Shown one piece after another: positions 1 to 12,420 of a stretch of 64,000 nt of DNA (position 1 is its first letter; every line of letters begins with the position of its first letter). The translations under genes and the position numbers were made by a program. Origin of the DNA: Homalodisca vitripennis (Eukaryota; Arthropoda; Insecta; Hemiptera; Cicadellidae). Location: contig NW_025777445.1 in NCBI RefSeq assembly GCF_021130785.1, forward strand, positions 1 to 64,000, given 5' to 3'. The notes beneath the pieces were generated by a model. The model searched no databases. It had not been told where the DNA came from and saw nothing but the letters and a program-made list of their open reading frames with translations.

Positions 1-2045
1 TTTCTATCTCTCAATAACAAAGCAGTTTTACACACCCTATTTTTAGTGACAGAACACCGGAATAGTTAGTGACAACACTAGTACTAAATAGCAACATTAA
101 AATACGTATTAATTATTTCGTTGATTTGATTTCTTGACTTATTAAGGTTGTCATAGCTTTGTTTAAAAACTGCAAATGTTGTGTTTTAGGCTATTTAAAA
201 TCCGCTATGTACACAAAGAACACAGAGAGAATCGTTTTGTAATATAAGATAAAGAAGATTTTGACGCATGGTAAAATTGTACCTGTTTTTAAATATTTAA
301 TGAAAAAACCAATACTTATATAAGAGAAATATTTTCTTACTTACGTCAAACCGCTTTCTTTCTGACGTATTTTCATGGATAAATATTGAAATTTAAGTAA
401 AATAAGTGTATGCTAGCTGAATAATAATATCAGTGATCGACTGCATCGTGTTACACTGTTTCAATTACATTTAAAATCAGTATAGGGTAGTTTTGAAAAG
501 AGAAAATATTCTATGACTTTTATCTTTATGAAGTAGTTACTGAATCGTACACTAGAAACTCCCTTCTGTCGAGATTTTAATCACTCACTCTCTTTTTGGA
601 CACCATTATGGCTTTCATAGATTAAAAACTTACGCATTTGATAATTTTAAGTATTCTTTTCGGGACAGTATTACAATACCTGCAACTTCTCATCTATTGG
701 GCACACGCTGATGAAATATTACTAGAATGTGCCTGGTAGACATATTCCACTGTCTTGGTAGTATGTGTTTACCGACTCGGCTATACCACGTAAAGTGTCA
801 GAGTTTGAGTACCGAATCGGACGCGCTGTTCACTTACATTAATCTTAATATACACGGGTGCTAGTTATAAATGAAAATTTCAATAATTATATTTTCATAT
901 TTTAACTAAATTTTTGATGTAACTTCACTAGCATACCGTAATTGTAGAACACTCAACTTAAATATTCCAAATAAAATAACTGAATTAAAGTTGTTTCTAA
1001 ATAAAAAGAGAGAATGCATTTGCTGAAAGTCTTTAAGTCTTGTGCAGATATGGTCAGAGGCCTCTTTAAGCACAAAATAAAGTATATAACAGCTTATTTT
1101 TTCACTTCTCTAATATTTTTATAGTGATACTGAGAAAAATACCTTCTATATTTGAATATGAAACATAGTTTGTTGACGTAACTTGCGCTGTAAAATTAAA
1201 ATTATAATTCCTTAAACTACAAGAGAGTAATCAAAGTCAACTATGCAATAAATAAGGAAAATTAATTAGTCTAGTGTGACTACCCTATTAGTGTTAGGGT
1301 AGTGGTTTGACATTGCAAAATGGTTATAAAATAGTTATAGCTTTCATTTTATTAGTCGTAAACGGGATGCAATAATTGCAAACAAATCAAAATGAAATAT
1401 TTGAAAAATCAATAAAAGGTATTTAGGTACGTTTAATCTTTAATTTGACAAGTTTTCAAATAATTCTTATAAGTTTATAAAAATAGTATTTTTCTTCCTC
1501 TAAGGAATTACATATTTGCAGTTTAAATGGACAGTGGATAGTGAAACAGTTTCTATTTAGTTATAACGCGTTCGCAATTAACAGGGTTTATACAATGAGG
1601 AAGATTAGCTTGATCAACAAATACATTTCGTATATTTTGTGAGCTAGAAAAACTTGAGATTTGTATTTTTTAAATCCTTTCAGTACTCTAAGTCTACAGA
1701 AAGAATCAGTTTACAATCAATCTCGACACATACACAAAGCTATATAATATCCGTTCATACATATCTGATAAATAGTGTAAAGATTACTTGGAGAATTATT
1801 TATTTAAGTATGTCTTAGAGATATCACTCGGGCATTTAATAACGGTACAATATTGAACATGATTTAAATAAGCGAATGCTAGTTGACTTGGGAATAAAAT
1901 TAATATCTTAATAACATTTAATTGTTTACACTCAATAAAATAATAACTATATTATACAAATTTAAGTATAAATATGGTCTGTAATTGTTGATTTAACCAA
2001 TTAGTTTCTGAAACCATCACCAGAGCTTTGAATTTAACCTTCACA
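1..2045 (+). repeat. Long paralogous block, copy 1 (partner 20012-22410)
   Basis: This stretch aligns collinearly by eye with 20012-22410 on the same strand. Matches run from the AAAGCAGTTTACACA region through the GGTTGTCATAGCTTTGTTTA stretch, a SINE, the e-module at 1681-1720 and the end at the ACCATCACCAGAGCTTTG block. The partner is longer, mainly because it has extra 173-bp units. I see no coding potential. The block is a unit of the window-wide repeat family F, and its upstream core presumably lies to the left of the window. Confidence 0.75.
681..850 (+). repeat. tRNA-derived SINE copy 1
   Basis: This is one of four copies of a short element (others near 17590, 20640 and 30296). It opens with ATCTATTGGGCACACGCTG and forms a short stem, GGCACA paired with TGTGCC. 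It continues into a tRNA-like part with a degenerate B-box region (GAGTTTGAGTACCGAATC) and ends near ATCTTAATATACACG. It lies inside the duplicated block, so copies 1 and 3 descend from one insertion. The tRNA origin is inferred from the better-kept copies 2 and 4. Confidence 0.55.
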
Positions 2046-2480
2046 GATTACCAGCAGAGCTTTCTTTTACTTGTCTTTTTCTTGTTTTAATGTCAACTCG
2101 TAATTGTTATAAAATTTTTCACTAAACTTGTTTATCGGAATGTAATTTTCATCACACAATGACAGGAAAGCCAATCTACTGCAAAATCAGGTGACAAAAA
2201 TCAAAATGTTTGTTCAAAAGTCACGATCTATTCAACTTTAGAGGTGTTTATACCCAGATACCGGGACCGGGGTAACTGAGGCATTAGTTGTCACATGCAC
2301 ATATTACATTAAACTAAATAAATGCTAGTAAAGAATGCTATTCAATAATTCTGGTGCTATAAGATTTAGCCCATGACTATAAACTTTATTTTTTACAGAG
2401 ATTTTTGAAATAAAGAATATAAATTTTAAACTATATTTTTGAAATTGGTTTCAAATTGGTTTGAAATTCAAATAACTGTA
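2046..2480 (+). repeat. Family F tail module
   Basis: No gene is visible. Positions 2120-2350 match 34640-34850, including GACAGGAAAGCCAATCTACT, the following CTGCAAAATCAG and a TTTATACCCAGATA stretch. Positions 2315-2420 also match 62560-62690 (AATGCTAGTAAAG, GCCCATGAC, ATAAACTTTATTT). The segment is therefore a downstream module of the F unit, shared by at least three loci in the same orientation. Confidence 0.6.
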
Positions 2481-2727
2481 TTGAATATGTGTGTTACTAA
2501 GTCTCTTTCATACTGTAAATGGAATGTCATAAAAAAAAATTGAAAGTGAGAGCAGTTTCAAACCTGTATATTTAGAGAGCCTAAAATAAATTGTGTTCGT
2601 AAGATCTTGTTTTGCCAAGAAAATTTTGTTTAGTTTCTCTGAAAATGTGTACTCATTTCCTCTGAAGAAAATTATGAATAATTCATGTAATGTATCTACT
2701 AGCTCTAACACAGTAATATTTATTTAT

Positions 2728-3421
2728 ACATTTACTTTCCCCAGAGGGTTCACTTCTGGTTGGTTTATGCCTTCCGGTTGAACCCACACTAGGTACAGCA
2801 AAAACCGATGTCACTTAAATCTGTCCAACCTTATGGATATCCAGGAACAGTACATCACTAACCTCAAATGTCGAAATTCTGCAAGGGTAATTTGACAGGT
2901 GTGGTCTACTGCGGGAGATGACTGTTGGAGTTTGTAGTGTTCGTTCCCTATGAGTCAATTGTTCTTGCCAGTCTAGACAAAGAACTTTGCGCTTCTTTCA
3001 GAGTGACAGGATATTCTGGATGGGTAAGGTTAGGGGTAGGGACCTATAGAGATTCATGAGGAAGAATTTAGGGTATTAATCTCATCATGTTCCCTCGAAA
3101 GAGGTGGAGGCCAGCTTTAAACCGGCCTCTTCAGTTAAAACAGGTAGTGGGTGGCACACCCTTTTGTCTAAGCTGGCAAGAAACTTTCACTCTTAGAAAA
3201 CGAACCCTACCTTCTCCAACAGTCATCTGCCGCAATAGACTAGAAATTTCGAATTAACCTAACCCCAAGAATCTTGAAATTTGTGGTTAGTGACGTGCCG
3301 CTTCTGGACATCCATAACGTTGGTGAGATTTAATTGACACATTGGTTTTTGCTGTTCCCAGTGGTAAGTTCAGCTGGAAGGTATAAAACAGCCAGAAGAG
3401 ATCCCTGCTGGGTTGTAAATA
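2728..3421. mobile_element. Foldback DNA element with long terminal inverted repeats
   Basis: Two arms of about 250 bp, 2728-2990 and 3165-3421, are imperfect reverse complements. TGGATATCCAGGAACAGTAC in the left arm pairs with GTGCCGCTTCTGGACATCCA in the right, and ACAGCAAAAACCGATG pairs with CATTGGTTTTTGCTGT. The middle (2990-3165) encodes nothing recognisable, so the element is non-autonomous. Partial copies lie at 17985-18490 and 31967-32312. The superfamily is not identified; long inverted arms fit foldback or Mutator-like families. The left flank (2480-2728) is also shared with 17985-18222, so that copy arose together with its flank. Confidence 0.65.
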
Positions 3422-3779
3422 TAGTTATACAAAGGATTATCGCAACTATGTTGGAATAAATATAATAGTTTTTATACATCAATTTAAAAAGTCTGTAACA
3501 TGATAAGCATGATACGTGTAATAATGTAAAATAATAATTAGTTAAAGTACAGGAGATTAATCAATGTCAACTATACAATGAGTATAGAAAGTTAATTAAA
3601 CCAGTGCGACAACTCTACCAGTGTTTGGACAGAGTATTGAACATTTCAGATTAATTATGAAAATAGTTATGGCCTAAGTTTTGTCCGCGGCATACAGGTA
3701 TTGATTATTACCTGCAGATCAGCGTAAACTGTTTTTAAATAATGTATTGTTAATTTAATAACTTATAGATACAGTAAAT
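3422..3779 (+). other. AT-rich spacer, no gene
   Basis: No coding potential is visible. The stretch resembles parts of the 1200-1380 and 21230-21380 sequence (AGTACAGGAGATTAATCAATGTCAACTAT, then a CTAGTGTGAC-like stretch), so it is probably a decayed family F segment. Confidence 0.4.
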
Positions 3780-3862
3780 TGTTTGCCCTAAGGAACTGTA
3801 CAGTTGCAATTTTCATATACTGTTATGTTTCAGTTAGATACATCAAAGCGAAAACTTTGATC
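3780..3862 (+). repeat. Family F i-module, interrupted
   Basis: The sequence around CTAAGGAACTGTACAGTTGC and CATATACTGTTATG matches 32390-32470, and more weakly 13320-13400. The match stops near 3862, where a LINE scrap begins, and F-type sequence resumes at about 4050. A fragment therefore sits inside this copy. Confidence 0.55.
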
Positions 3863-3884
3863 AAATCAACAAAGAGTCGCTGTG

Positions 3885-4050
3885 ACTGTGTGGGGGTGGA
3901 TCCCCCACATCTTTCAAGGCCTATGCCGGTGAGGTGGTACCATGCTGGGGCCGCATATGTGAGCACTGGTCGTATCAGAGCCGTGTAGAGCAGGACCTTC
4001 GTCCTGGTCAATAGCTTTGTGGAGTTGAGCAGGGGGCCGATGCTAGTAGT
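3885..4050 (-). pseudogene. Jockey-type LINE reverse transcriptase C-terminal scrap
   Basis: Minus-strand translation gives PLLNSTKLLTRTKVLLYTAL followed by IRPVLTYAAPAW. This is the conserved segment just after the catalytic domain of Jockey-clade reverse transcriptases. About 50 codons survive before similarity is lost in a threonine/serine-rich frame. The apparent start (MYKHVNT) is encoded by flanking F sequence, not by the LINE. The 5' part of ORF2, the endonuclease and the 3' end are all missing. The right junction falls at the same F position as the Jockey junction near 43912. Confidence 0.7.
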
Positions 4051-5900
4051 ATTTACGTGTTTATACATAGCTGATAAACATTTTATAGTTGTTCAAGAGA
4101 ATTATATTATTACGTATGTCACACAGCCATCCTTACGGCATTTTCGAGGAAGTTAAATATTCACAAATACTTAAAACTCGTGTATGAAAACCAGCTTAGA
4201 TTAACATCGCTTAATTATAGTAAGTGAAATATAACACATTCAAGATTTCAAAAATAGAGTGGAACTCATTGTATAAACATGCGGTCTATAATTTATAATC
4301 CATTAAGTTAGTTACGGGAGTTTACCAGTGTAATAATAAATGATAGAAATTTAAAGGATTCCCTTAGTTTTTAAGGAATTTTACAATATGTTTATTATTT
4401 GTTTCGTGAACAGTCAATCATATATGTATAACTTTTTTCAACAAATAAGAATAACGTGTGATTTAGGGTTTTTAATTCTTTCAGTACTTTAAACGTACAA
4501 AAAGAATCCGTTTACAATGAACTACATTAAACTGCAATTTTTGTTTTAAAATCCATTCATACATATATTCAAAAAGTATAAAGAGTACTAAGAGAATTAT
4601 TTACGTTTAAATCTCTAAAGAGACTTTCAAGCATTTTACAGTAGGGTACATATTTAAAATAAGTTAATATTAGTCAATGCTAACTTAATTAGGATTAAAA
4701 TATGTAAATTTATCACGCTAACTAGTTTAAACTCAATAATTAAATAACGATATTCTCCAGATTTGTAGAGAAATATAGTTTATAGTTTTTAATTTATACA
4801 ATTAGTTACTGAGATTACCACTAGAGCTCTCGTCCAATGTACAAGAAATTAAATATTAATAATTTAAATTAATGATACAATTATAGGAAAAATTTATTAG
4901 ATTCCTCTGTCACCTTTACATTCATATAAACTATGTATAATAACATAACTCGGTTTCATGCCAAAGTATAATTAATCGTTATCGAGAATATTAGTGAATT
5001 ATATTAAAATAATTGTAGGTTGTGTTGTTTCTAGCAGTTGGTTTGTGGTTACAATGGATACACCAAAGTACTGTACATTAACCCCACCTAATATTTGGAC
5101 ATATTCTTGGAGTAAATAACAAATAAAAAGTGATTATTGAGAAAAGATAAAATTTGCAATTTAAATTACTCATTGCTCTAATCTTTGGGATATGTTTTGC
5201 GTAATTTGAGTCGGCGAGTAAACTGAGTCGGTTAACTGACTTGGAGAGATGAAACATTACTCAGTGAGAACTCGGGCTGCGTGAGTAATGAAGCGGGGAG
5301 AGCTGATGGGTTTTCTCATGAAAAACATGCAGCTAAGTCTTCTGTATACACTAGATACTAAATCAGCCAAAAGATTTGTATGCGTTAGACCACTAAATAA
5401 ATTAGCTTTATATAGTTAGCAATGTCCATTATTTAATATAAAAAACAAAACATTTAAAAAGTCTGACTAACCTTACAACATAATATACATGTTCCCTTTT
5501 AGTAACAAATTTAACATTGGTTGGAAATAAAACTAACCAGAGTTACAAGCTAATAATACGGTCTTATAAATTTAATAATTATTTTCAGTGGAAATATTTT
5601 GATAATACACATTTAGTACGATGCTACTCATGCATCTTGAAAAACCCTCGACACTCCTCGTTTCTAATTTTTTGCTGTACATTGACACTTAAGCTGCAAT
5701 CCGAAAGAGTAAAACATTAATTAACATTAATTAATATGTATCAGAAGACTCAACATTAGTTAAAGGCTACAGCTAGTGTGGTAATGTAGACATAGTAATT
5801 TATTGTTATATACTTGATGTTTATGATTAAGTATTGTTCACTGATAAGCTAATATAGTTTATCAGTGAAGCTAATATGAATAGAAAGTTCTGTGATTTAT
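4050..5900 (+). repeat. Paralogous block, copy 1 (partner 43912-45150)
   Basis: Collinear same-strand similarity to 43912-45150 is visible. It starts at ACGTATGTCACACAGC followed by CCTTACGGCATTTT, continues through the GTTACGGGAGTTTAC block, and reaches the GTCCATTATTTAATAT and ATGTTCC stretches near 5430-5500. It contains an e-module (4482-4520) and the ACTAGAGCTCTCGTCCA block (about 4810). A short palindrome, CACTGATAA with TTATCAGTG, lies at 5838-5866. The open frame at 5517-5720 does not resemble a known protein and its paralogue is not open. Confidence 0.6.
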
Positions 5901-7064
5901 TTATGACACTCTCAGTTAGGAAATCTCATTTTGTGGCTATGATTGTGATTTTCAAGATACATAACATGACCGAATACGTGGACTAGTTTAAAGGATAGTA
6001 TAGCTCTTCTTTCACCCTCCAAATTTCTTTATGTTAATTACTTAAAAAGGTAGTTTGCAATACTCATTATAAGTATAAATATATTTTTATTTTAAAGGAA
6101 AAAGTTTACAATTATTTTTGTGCCTTGTCTACTAACAGGTATTATTTGAATTTTTTGTATAAAAAATAGGAGTAATGCACATCACGAATCAGCGTTACAG
6201 CCTACGTTAAAAATGCCATTTAAAATTCATTAAAATTTTAATTTTAGTTTAATAGTTAAATTAATTGCCAGGTTATCCTGTTAGGAGATATTCAGAAGAG
6301 AGATGCATCGGTCTCTTAGATAATAGGCTTCGCCATTGCTACGGTGAGTAATTGCTAAACGAGCCGCGAAAATAAACATGACATAATTAAAAGCTTACAA
6401 AATATTACTGTTATGCAAAAAAAATTATGGTAAAATGTTATAGAAAGCTAGTATATGTTTTAATTTAAGGTAGTGCAAATGGTATTGGTTAAAATAACTA
6501 ATTTCAATTACAAGAGATTTAGGCAACTTCTGTAACAATTGATTTTTGGGTAGATATAAGTTTTTTAAATAATTTCTGTCCTCATAACTAGTATATTAAA
6601 GCATCCTAACCAAACTATTTATATTTTTATGTAACATTTTTTATTAGCATGTTTTAACATACCAATTCTGAGGATATTGTTAATAAAGATAATTAGGAAC
6701 ATTATTTCTTCAATTGAAGGATTTCGTAGTAGAATTTTAAATCTGTTTAAACGTACATGCAAAGTAAGGAGCTTTTTTAGATTTAAATAATGTTAAATTA
6801 CGAGTATTATTGCAACTATATTTAAATATCATAATTCCAGCTTAAAATAATCTAAAAATATACAACAATGTAGGTATAATTTAACATGCAAATGATGAGT
6901 TTATCTCCAGTTCACCTTCCTCATACGTGTAGCGTTTGAAGTCTAACGCTGTTGCAGACTTGACTCCTGAAATCTGGAGTCTTGTTCGTCTGAAGGGACC
7001 AAAACATAAGCGGCAATGAAAAACGAAGAATCTCAAAACAACCCCCTGCTAAGTTTTAACATCA
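5901..7064. other. AT-rich spacer, no feature recognised
   Basis: I see only AT-rich sequence with stop codons in all frames. No inverted repeats of note and no family F core were found here. Confidence 0.5.
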
Positions 7065-7074
7065 TTTGATCATC

Positions 7075-7330
7075 ATTATTTAATATCCATAGAAACAAAA
7101 AAAGATCTGATATTGTAATATTTTTGAACATTAAATAGTATTGCGATTATGTCGCAGCTTATCCAAAGTCGTTCAACTTGCAGCACGTGAGATAATCCCC
7201 ACATGTAGTACAATGTGATGGTCAGTAGCTGGACGAGGACCAGGACTTACAAGGCTGAGTAACTTCTATTATTGAGTAATCACAATTTCTCCTAATAATG
7301 ACTCTTCATACCCAAAGCATATTTACATTT
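7075..7330 (+). repeat. Family F core, copy 1
   Basis: The order is TATCCATAGAAACAA (a), CGTTCAACTTGCAG, GACGAGGACCAGGAC (b, about 7232-7246), TGAGTAACTTCTATTATT, then ATCACAATTTCTCC and CCCAAAGCATATTTACAT (c). The same order occurs at every other core in the window. The function is unknown and no protein is encoded. Confidence 0.65.
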
Positions 7331-8644
7331 AAGTTTAGTGACTACTAAATACAACACAAAACACTTAAACAGTTTATGTGAAACGAAGACCTGATTCCAA
7401 AGCCAAACTTTTTTTTATATCTGTTATTTCGTGAGATTTTCCTTTATTTATTAAAGATTGCCGCTGTTCACAAATTTCTTTTCCTTATTGCAAAGCTACT
7501 AAACTTGTCTTTTGGGTTGTTTTAATCATCTCTGAGCCAAAAGCGTGCAGGGAGAATCGGGTTCAATCATATTGTAAATTTTATAAACAGTTACAGCAGT
7601 CTAGGATCGGTTTAACGTAGTTGATGAATAGTAATTAATTTGTTATCAGAAGGATTTTCTAACGTACGTCTTCCAGCAACTTTCTGGATATTTTGGTCAG
7701 GCTGAATAGTTACTTTATTTGAAATTAGCGTATTGTACCTAACTAACATTAATAATACCCAACTAATTCACGTTTCATGTTTAAAGCTAAATAAATTTAA
7801 TACGGTTTCAAAAGCTTTTGCAGAATAATACAGTCTATATTCCTTACTTATTCAGTTAGTTAAGTAAACATACAGCAGAGCACGTATTCATAGTATAAGA
7901 GATAAGACATAGCAAATTAAAATGATACATTAATAAAAGTTTTAAATTAAAATCCTATTTCCATCTTCTAATAGTCTCCATCTCCACCCTGTAATGAATA
8001 ATAATTTAACTTTCATGTTTTGGCAAACTATAATGAATCATTCATATATAAATGGGTCACCTGAACTTCTAAATTGAGTGGACACCATTGTGAAGTAAAC
8101 CATTACCCGAATGACCCCAGTATACAATTTCTTTAGTAATGTGAATTTTAAAAATTATCAGAGAATTCTACTCTTTATTTGGTCAATACAAATAATTTTA
8201 CTTCTAAGCACTTTTACATACGTTTACTTTCTATAAGTTTTCTTTATGTTAAGTCCTTGAAGCATTAGAGTTCAATCTAATGACTGTGTTTCCTATTTGT
8301 ATTACAAAATCTATCTCAAAATTTAAAAACTGCTCTGATATTTTTATGCTGTGTTATAAACGCTTCTCGGCATGTTTTAAATTCCAAGAGAACTTTCAAG
8401 CAATGAGCAATGTGTAAATTACATATATTTTTAACAAGGCGGTGATAAGAAATAAGGTGCCTCAACATTCTTACGCACTGTAATATTTTTTCTCACTTTT
8501 CAAGACTCCATTTCCAGCTTTAAATAACTAAACTTGAAATATATATTTAAAAAATCATTGGTATAGAATTTTTCTGAATATAAAGGTCCTACTAATAGTT
8601 AGAAATGTTACGATCTCTATTTTTGTTTAAAATTTCTGTGAAAG
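7331..8644 (+). repeat. Family F tail, decayed
   Basis: No gene is visible. Recognisable F pieces are the d-module near 7540 (CATCTCTGAGCC, AAAGCGTGCAGGGAGAATC), the AATAATTTAACTTTCATG stretch near 8000, and AAACCATTACCCGAATGACC near 8100. The last corresponds to GAACCATTGCCTGAATAACC near 11085. The order agrees with the 10020-11130 unit. Confidence 0.5.
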
Positions 8645-9300
8645 GACCACTTAAGGCTCCCCTTAGGTTAGCGTCCTTTTTCCTGGGTATGGACGACCTG
8701 TTTAGGTCTGTAACAGTAGTGGTCTTGTCCCACAGGTATATACAGATGAGTTGACATTATAATTCTTGTGAATGGAAAGTTTATAAAACCACAGTTACGG
8801 AATTTACCAATGCAGCCCTGAACAAAGCAGTAAACTGGTGTTATAGGATTGGTCTTAGTGCTAACCCGGCCCAAGTTTCCCTGTCACAATTGGAAGGGGG
8901 CAACATTGGTGGCCATCGGTCATTTTTTGCCAAGGAGGCTCTACTATCGAGTTCATGTCTCTAGTTAAGTTCTAAATGTTGTTGACAGGTGACGGAATTA
9001 GGGACTAAAACTGCAAAGGGAATATTTTTATTCATGCAGTGCAGTCTTTCGATCGGAGAGTCTTGTGATTTTCAGCCTGAGCTTTTGTAGTGTCTTTATA
9101 TCTCCGGGATTAGACCTGGACTAACGTTTGGGGCTGTTGTCTGGTGGTTAAATACTCATCCTTACGTGGGTTGGCCTGCATCCTAAGGGTAATCTGTCTC
9201 GCAATAACCGGAGGTAACCCAACTGACCCGGTTATTGGCTTAGATGGTTGTCTTAATCTAGATCGTTTGAGGTATTACACTTATTATGAGGCACGAAAAT
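8645..9300 (+). pseudogene. Decayed LINE reverse transcriptase (LOA/Jockey-like)
   Basis: Reading with frameshifts recovers the reverse transcriptase order of Jockey-superfamily LINEs. LGMDDLF occupies the place of the usual VVDDLL. YTDEL is a degenerate form of the catalytic YADDL. Next come NKAVNWCYRIGLSANPAQ, then GGHRSFFAKEALLSS, then YISGIRPGLTFGAVVWW, and finally an ITGGNPTDPVIGL stretch before DRL. The VVWW ending resembles LOA-like clades, but that clade call is inference. The catalytic second Asp is replaced by Glu and there are several stops and frameshifts, so this is dead. Endonuclease and ORF1 are absent. Confidence 0.75.
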
Positions 9301-10019
9301 TTTATTAGTTCATAACGTAATGATTGCTATTGTATGATGATGCATCGACGTACAGTATTAGTTACAAACACGTTTTGTGGAAATATAAGGAAAACAAGCT
9401 AAATATAAGGATAATATGTGGAAATTGGTTTAATATTTCATTGGTGCCATCTATATAAATACCATATCGTACTTGAAATTACTATTTTTTATTTATCTTA
9501 ATACGAGATTTGATGGTTATTTACTAAAATAAAAAAAATTGGAATAAATTGCGTTGTGTCATAGGGTTAACATCGAAATGCTATATTATTGATTTTCAAT
9601 TCAAATACATGTTGAAGTTTTAAAATTAAATAAAAATTTCATGAAAATGTTTAGGGAATATTTTTAAATACAAATGCGCATGTTTTCTTTGTATCTAAGT
9701 AATGGACATATCAAATTTAGTTAAATCTGTCCGGTAAGTTTAACGTGACTAATACACATCAAAAAAGTTTGTATTTATAATATAAACTTAAATATGATTA
9801 TTGATGAATTATATAGTTATGTTATTTGCTGAAGTATTTTTTTTAAATGTAATATTATAGAATAATTAACAATTTAGTATAAAATGTCATATCCCTGACT
9901 ATTGTTATTAAACAATAATAATGTAGCACATAAATCATAACTTGAGTCGGGGGACATCCTCATTAAAATGTTTATAATTATGTTTTATTCACACGTTTGC
10001 TTACTTAAAATGTATGTGA
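9301..10019. other. AT-rich spacer, no feature recognised
   Basis: The stretch is AT-rich with many stops in all frames. Nothing similar elsewhere in the window was noticed. Confidence 0.45.
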
Positions 10020-11130
10020 TGGGGTAATCGGATAACAAGCGTTCTGTTTAGTGTTAGTAGTAGTCGTGACGTCAGCAATACAAAGAAAAAGATGAGACGT
10101 AAGCAGCAGTTTACATAAATTATTATTTTATATCCATGGAAACAACATGGCATTGATATAATATAATGTTTTTAAATAATTCTAAAGCGTTATGTCGCCG
10201 CAATTTTCAAACTTTGTTCAATTCACAACAAGCCCCGGAAATACCACTAGGAACACGGCGGGACAGCCAGAAGTAGGACCAGGATCAGGATTTACTTGAG
10301 TTACTTTCATTCTTTATTAAGCAAAATTATTTTACTCCCTATCTCTCGTTACCCAAAGCGTCATATTTAAAGCGTCTTTGTCTTATTTTTGTCTTAATCA
10401 CAGCTCAAAGCACTGGAACTTTTTATCGGTATTGCTAATAGTAATACAAATTAAATATATTTAACACAAATCATTTTTATGTTTCGTGTAAAAGCCACTA
10501 ATTTGTGTTTGGTGTTGTGTATAATCCTCTCAGTACCCATAGAGTACATGGAGAATCAGTTATCATGATTGTGTAGCAGCTACAGGCATACTAATATTTT
10601 GGGAATTTTCAAACAGTTTTATTAAAAATATTTATATATCCGTTTATGAGAAACATTTTTCAACTTTACTGTTTTATGGAAATCTTTTTAGAATAGAGTA
10701 AGCAAGATATTTGTAATAAAGTGAAATTAGTTAATTCTTTTAATTTAATATATAACAACGATTTTTTCATTAGTAAAAGTTAATAATTTATATTCAGTTC
10801 CCAAAAATTGTGCACATAAATATGTCCTAGAAGTTTTAACTCATTCTATTAGTTACTGAAATTCACGCCAGATCTCTCTTCCACAGTACAAGGAGGAAAT
10901 AAAGGGTCTATTAAAATTATGCAGTGTTTACAATGTCTAATTAAATTCCAATGTCACATTTAAATATAGAATTTTATCTTTATACCTAATAATAATTTAA
11001 TTTCTGCTTCATGATTAAATATAAATATATCGTTTTGGAAAATAATTCTTGAGCTAAAATCGAGGGGGAACCCTGCTGGATTGAACCATTGCCTGAATAA
11101 CCGAATCACACATATTCGTAAGCAGTGAGA
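10020..11130 (+). repeat. Family F unit with core copy 2
   Basis: This is one of the clearest units. GGGTAATCGGATAACAAG opens it, followed by a perfect TCGTGACGTCA, TATCCATGGAAACAAC (a), AGGACCAGGATCAGGA (b, about 10275), the c-module, and the d-module near 10535 (GTACCCATAGAGTACATGG). Then come TTAGTTACTGAAATTCACG with the CCAGATCTCTCTTCCAC block (about 10850-10890) and a CCTGCTGGATTGAACCATTG stretch. No coding sequence is present. Positions 10580-10900 have an inverted partner at 39930-40255. Confidence 0.65.
10064..10074 (+). promoter_or_regulatory. CRE-like palindrome TGACGTCA in the F unit
   Basis: TCGTGACGTCA contains the perfect 8-bp palindrome TGACGTCA, the consensus recognised by CREB/ATF-type bZIP factors. 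The identical 11-mer recurs at 60263-60273. Other copies are eroded: ACATGACGTAA near 13774, TCATAACGT near 45283, TCATGACGG near 61387. Regulatory activity is not shown by sequence alone. Confidence 0.3.
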
Positions 11131-12129
11131 GCTTTACAACAGCATCAGTGCATCTTTAAACTTGTCAGAGAATTAATTTAAATTTTTATTGAATTATAAA
11201 AATACAATATTCGTTATTAAAGTTTCCTGTATAATACAATATCCCCTACAATACAGCTTACGAGTACTAAAATTAAGATGTTGCCTTGTATTTAGTAACG
11301 TCTCCCGAGCGAATGTTCCTTCTATACTCAGATAAAATAATTTAAATATAAAAATTGTTTCTAGCATTTTGTTATTTTTAAGAGCACTTCTATAAAATGG
11401 GTCTGTTAGTGCAGAAGTTTAAAGCCAATTCGCTTACTTTATGCACTCAACCTGGATATCGATAGACAAATTTACACTAAAAATAAACCAATCAATACTA
11501 TAGCCAGTTGCTATAGAGCTCGAAATAGGAGAGAAAAAAAGGGTGAGAGGTAAGAATTTTATTTTTCTCTGCTTAGTACACTTAAAAACGTGAATAAATG
11601 TTCAATCAATGTCAGCCAACCATCATATACAGTCCGAATATTGTCCACTTCATGTTGTCTGATTGTGAGTAGCTGTTATTTATGTGTATCTTGATAAATT
11701 TTAATCATGGTAAGTCAAGGAAAATAATCCTCAGATAAAAATAATTTTTGATACTTCCATGATTATCGATACTCTACGATTTCGACTTCCTCTAGGTTTA
11801 CATCAACTGAAGATACATATAATTACAGTTTAAAATATTTAATTTAACCACATCGTCACTGAAATAAAACTGGGTATGAGATTTTAAGAATTACCAGGAT
11901 ATGTTATTATAGTGAAGCACGATGATATATGGAAGCCGTCTCCAACGGTAAGTTTGTATTTATTATGCAGAGGTTATCATGTATAAATGTTACACTGGCT
12001 GGGAGTTATAACAGTTTGTCACATCAGCAATAATACTATCTACATTTCACACTGAATCAATTAAAAGTTGAGGTGTTCGATATATTTACGGCTTTCAAAA
12101 CACACATACATTACTTTGTTCATGATAAA

Positions 12130-12420
12130 TGAGGATGAAATCGTTACAGTCAGGTTAGAGTTATCAAAGACTATAACTCGGGAAGATATAACATTGCATT
12201 TCGCACTAACTGAATGTCTGCACGTCATAATATATATGTATTGTTAACTGACATATATAATTCATATTTTTTTATTATTTTCTATATAAGCATCATAGAC
12301 ACCGATCATGGAATATGTCAATTGATTGGATTTGGATGAGTGATAAAGAAAAGTTTTTAATTGTATTTATAGGTGATTTTAATGACGATGAGTTAGTCGT
12401 AGACTATGTAAATTGGTAGA
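12130..12420 (+). repeat. Dispersed repeat, partner 63220-63450
   Basis: GATTGGATTTGGATGAG followed by TTTATAGGTGATTTTAATGA corresponds to GATCGGATTTGGATGAG and TTATAGGTAACCATGAATGA at 63390-63450. Upstream parts match weakly. The partner contains TTTGTCTGTCTGTCAGTTCG, a sequence type I associate with abundant insect repeats; that association is from memory and untested. Confidence 0.35.

Noticed and set aside
3779..3988. 69-codon plus-strand frame
   Set aside because: It is the shadow of the minus-strand Jockey reverse transcriptase scrap.
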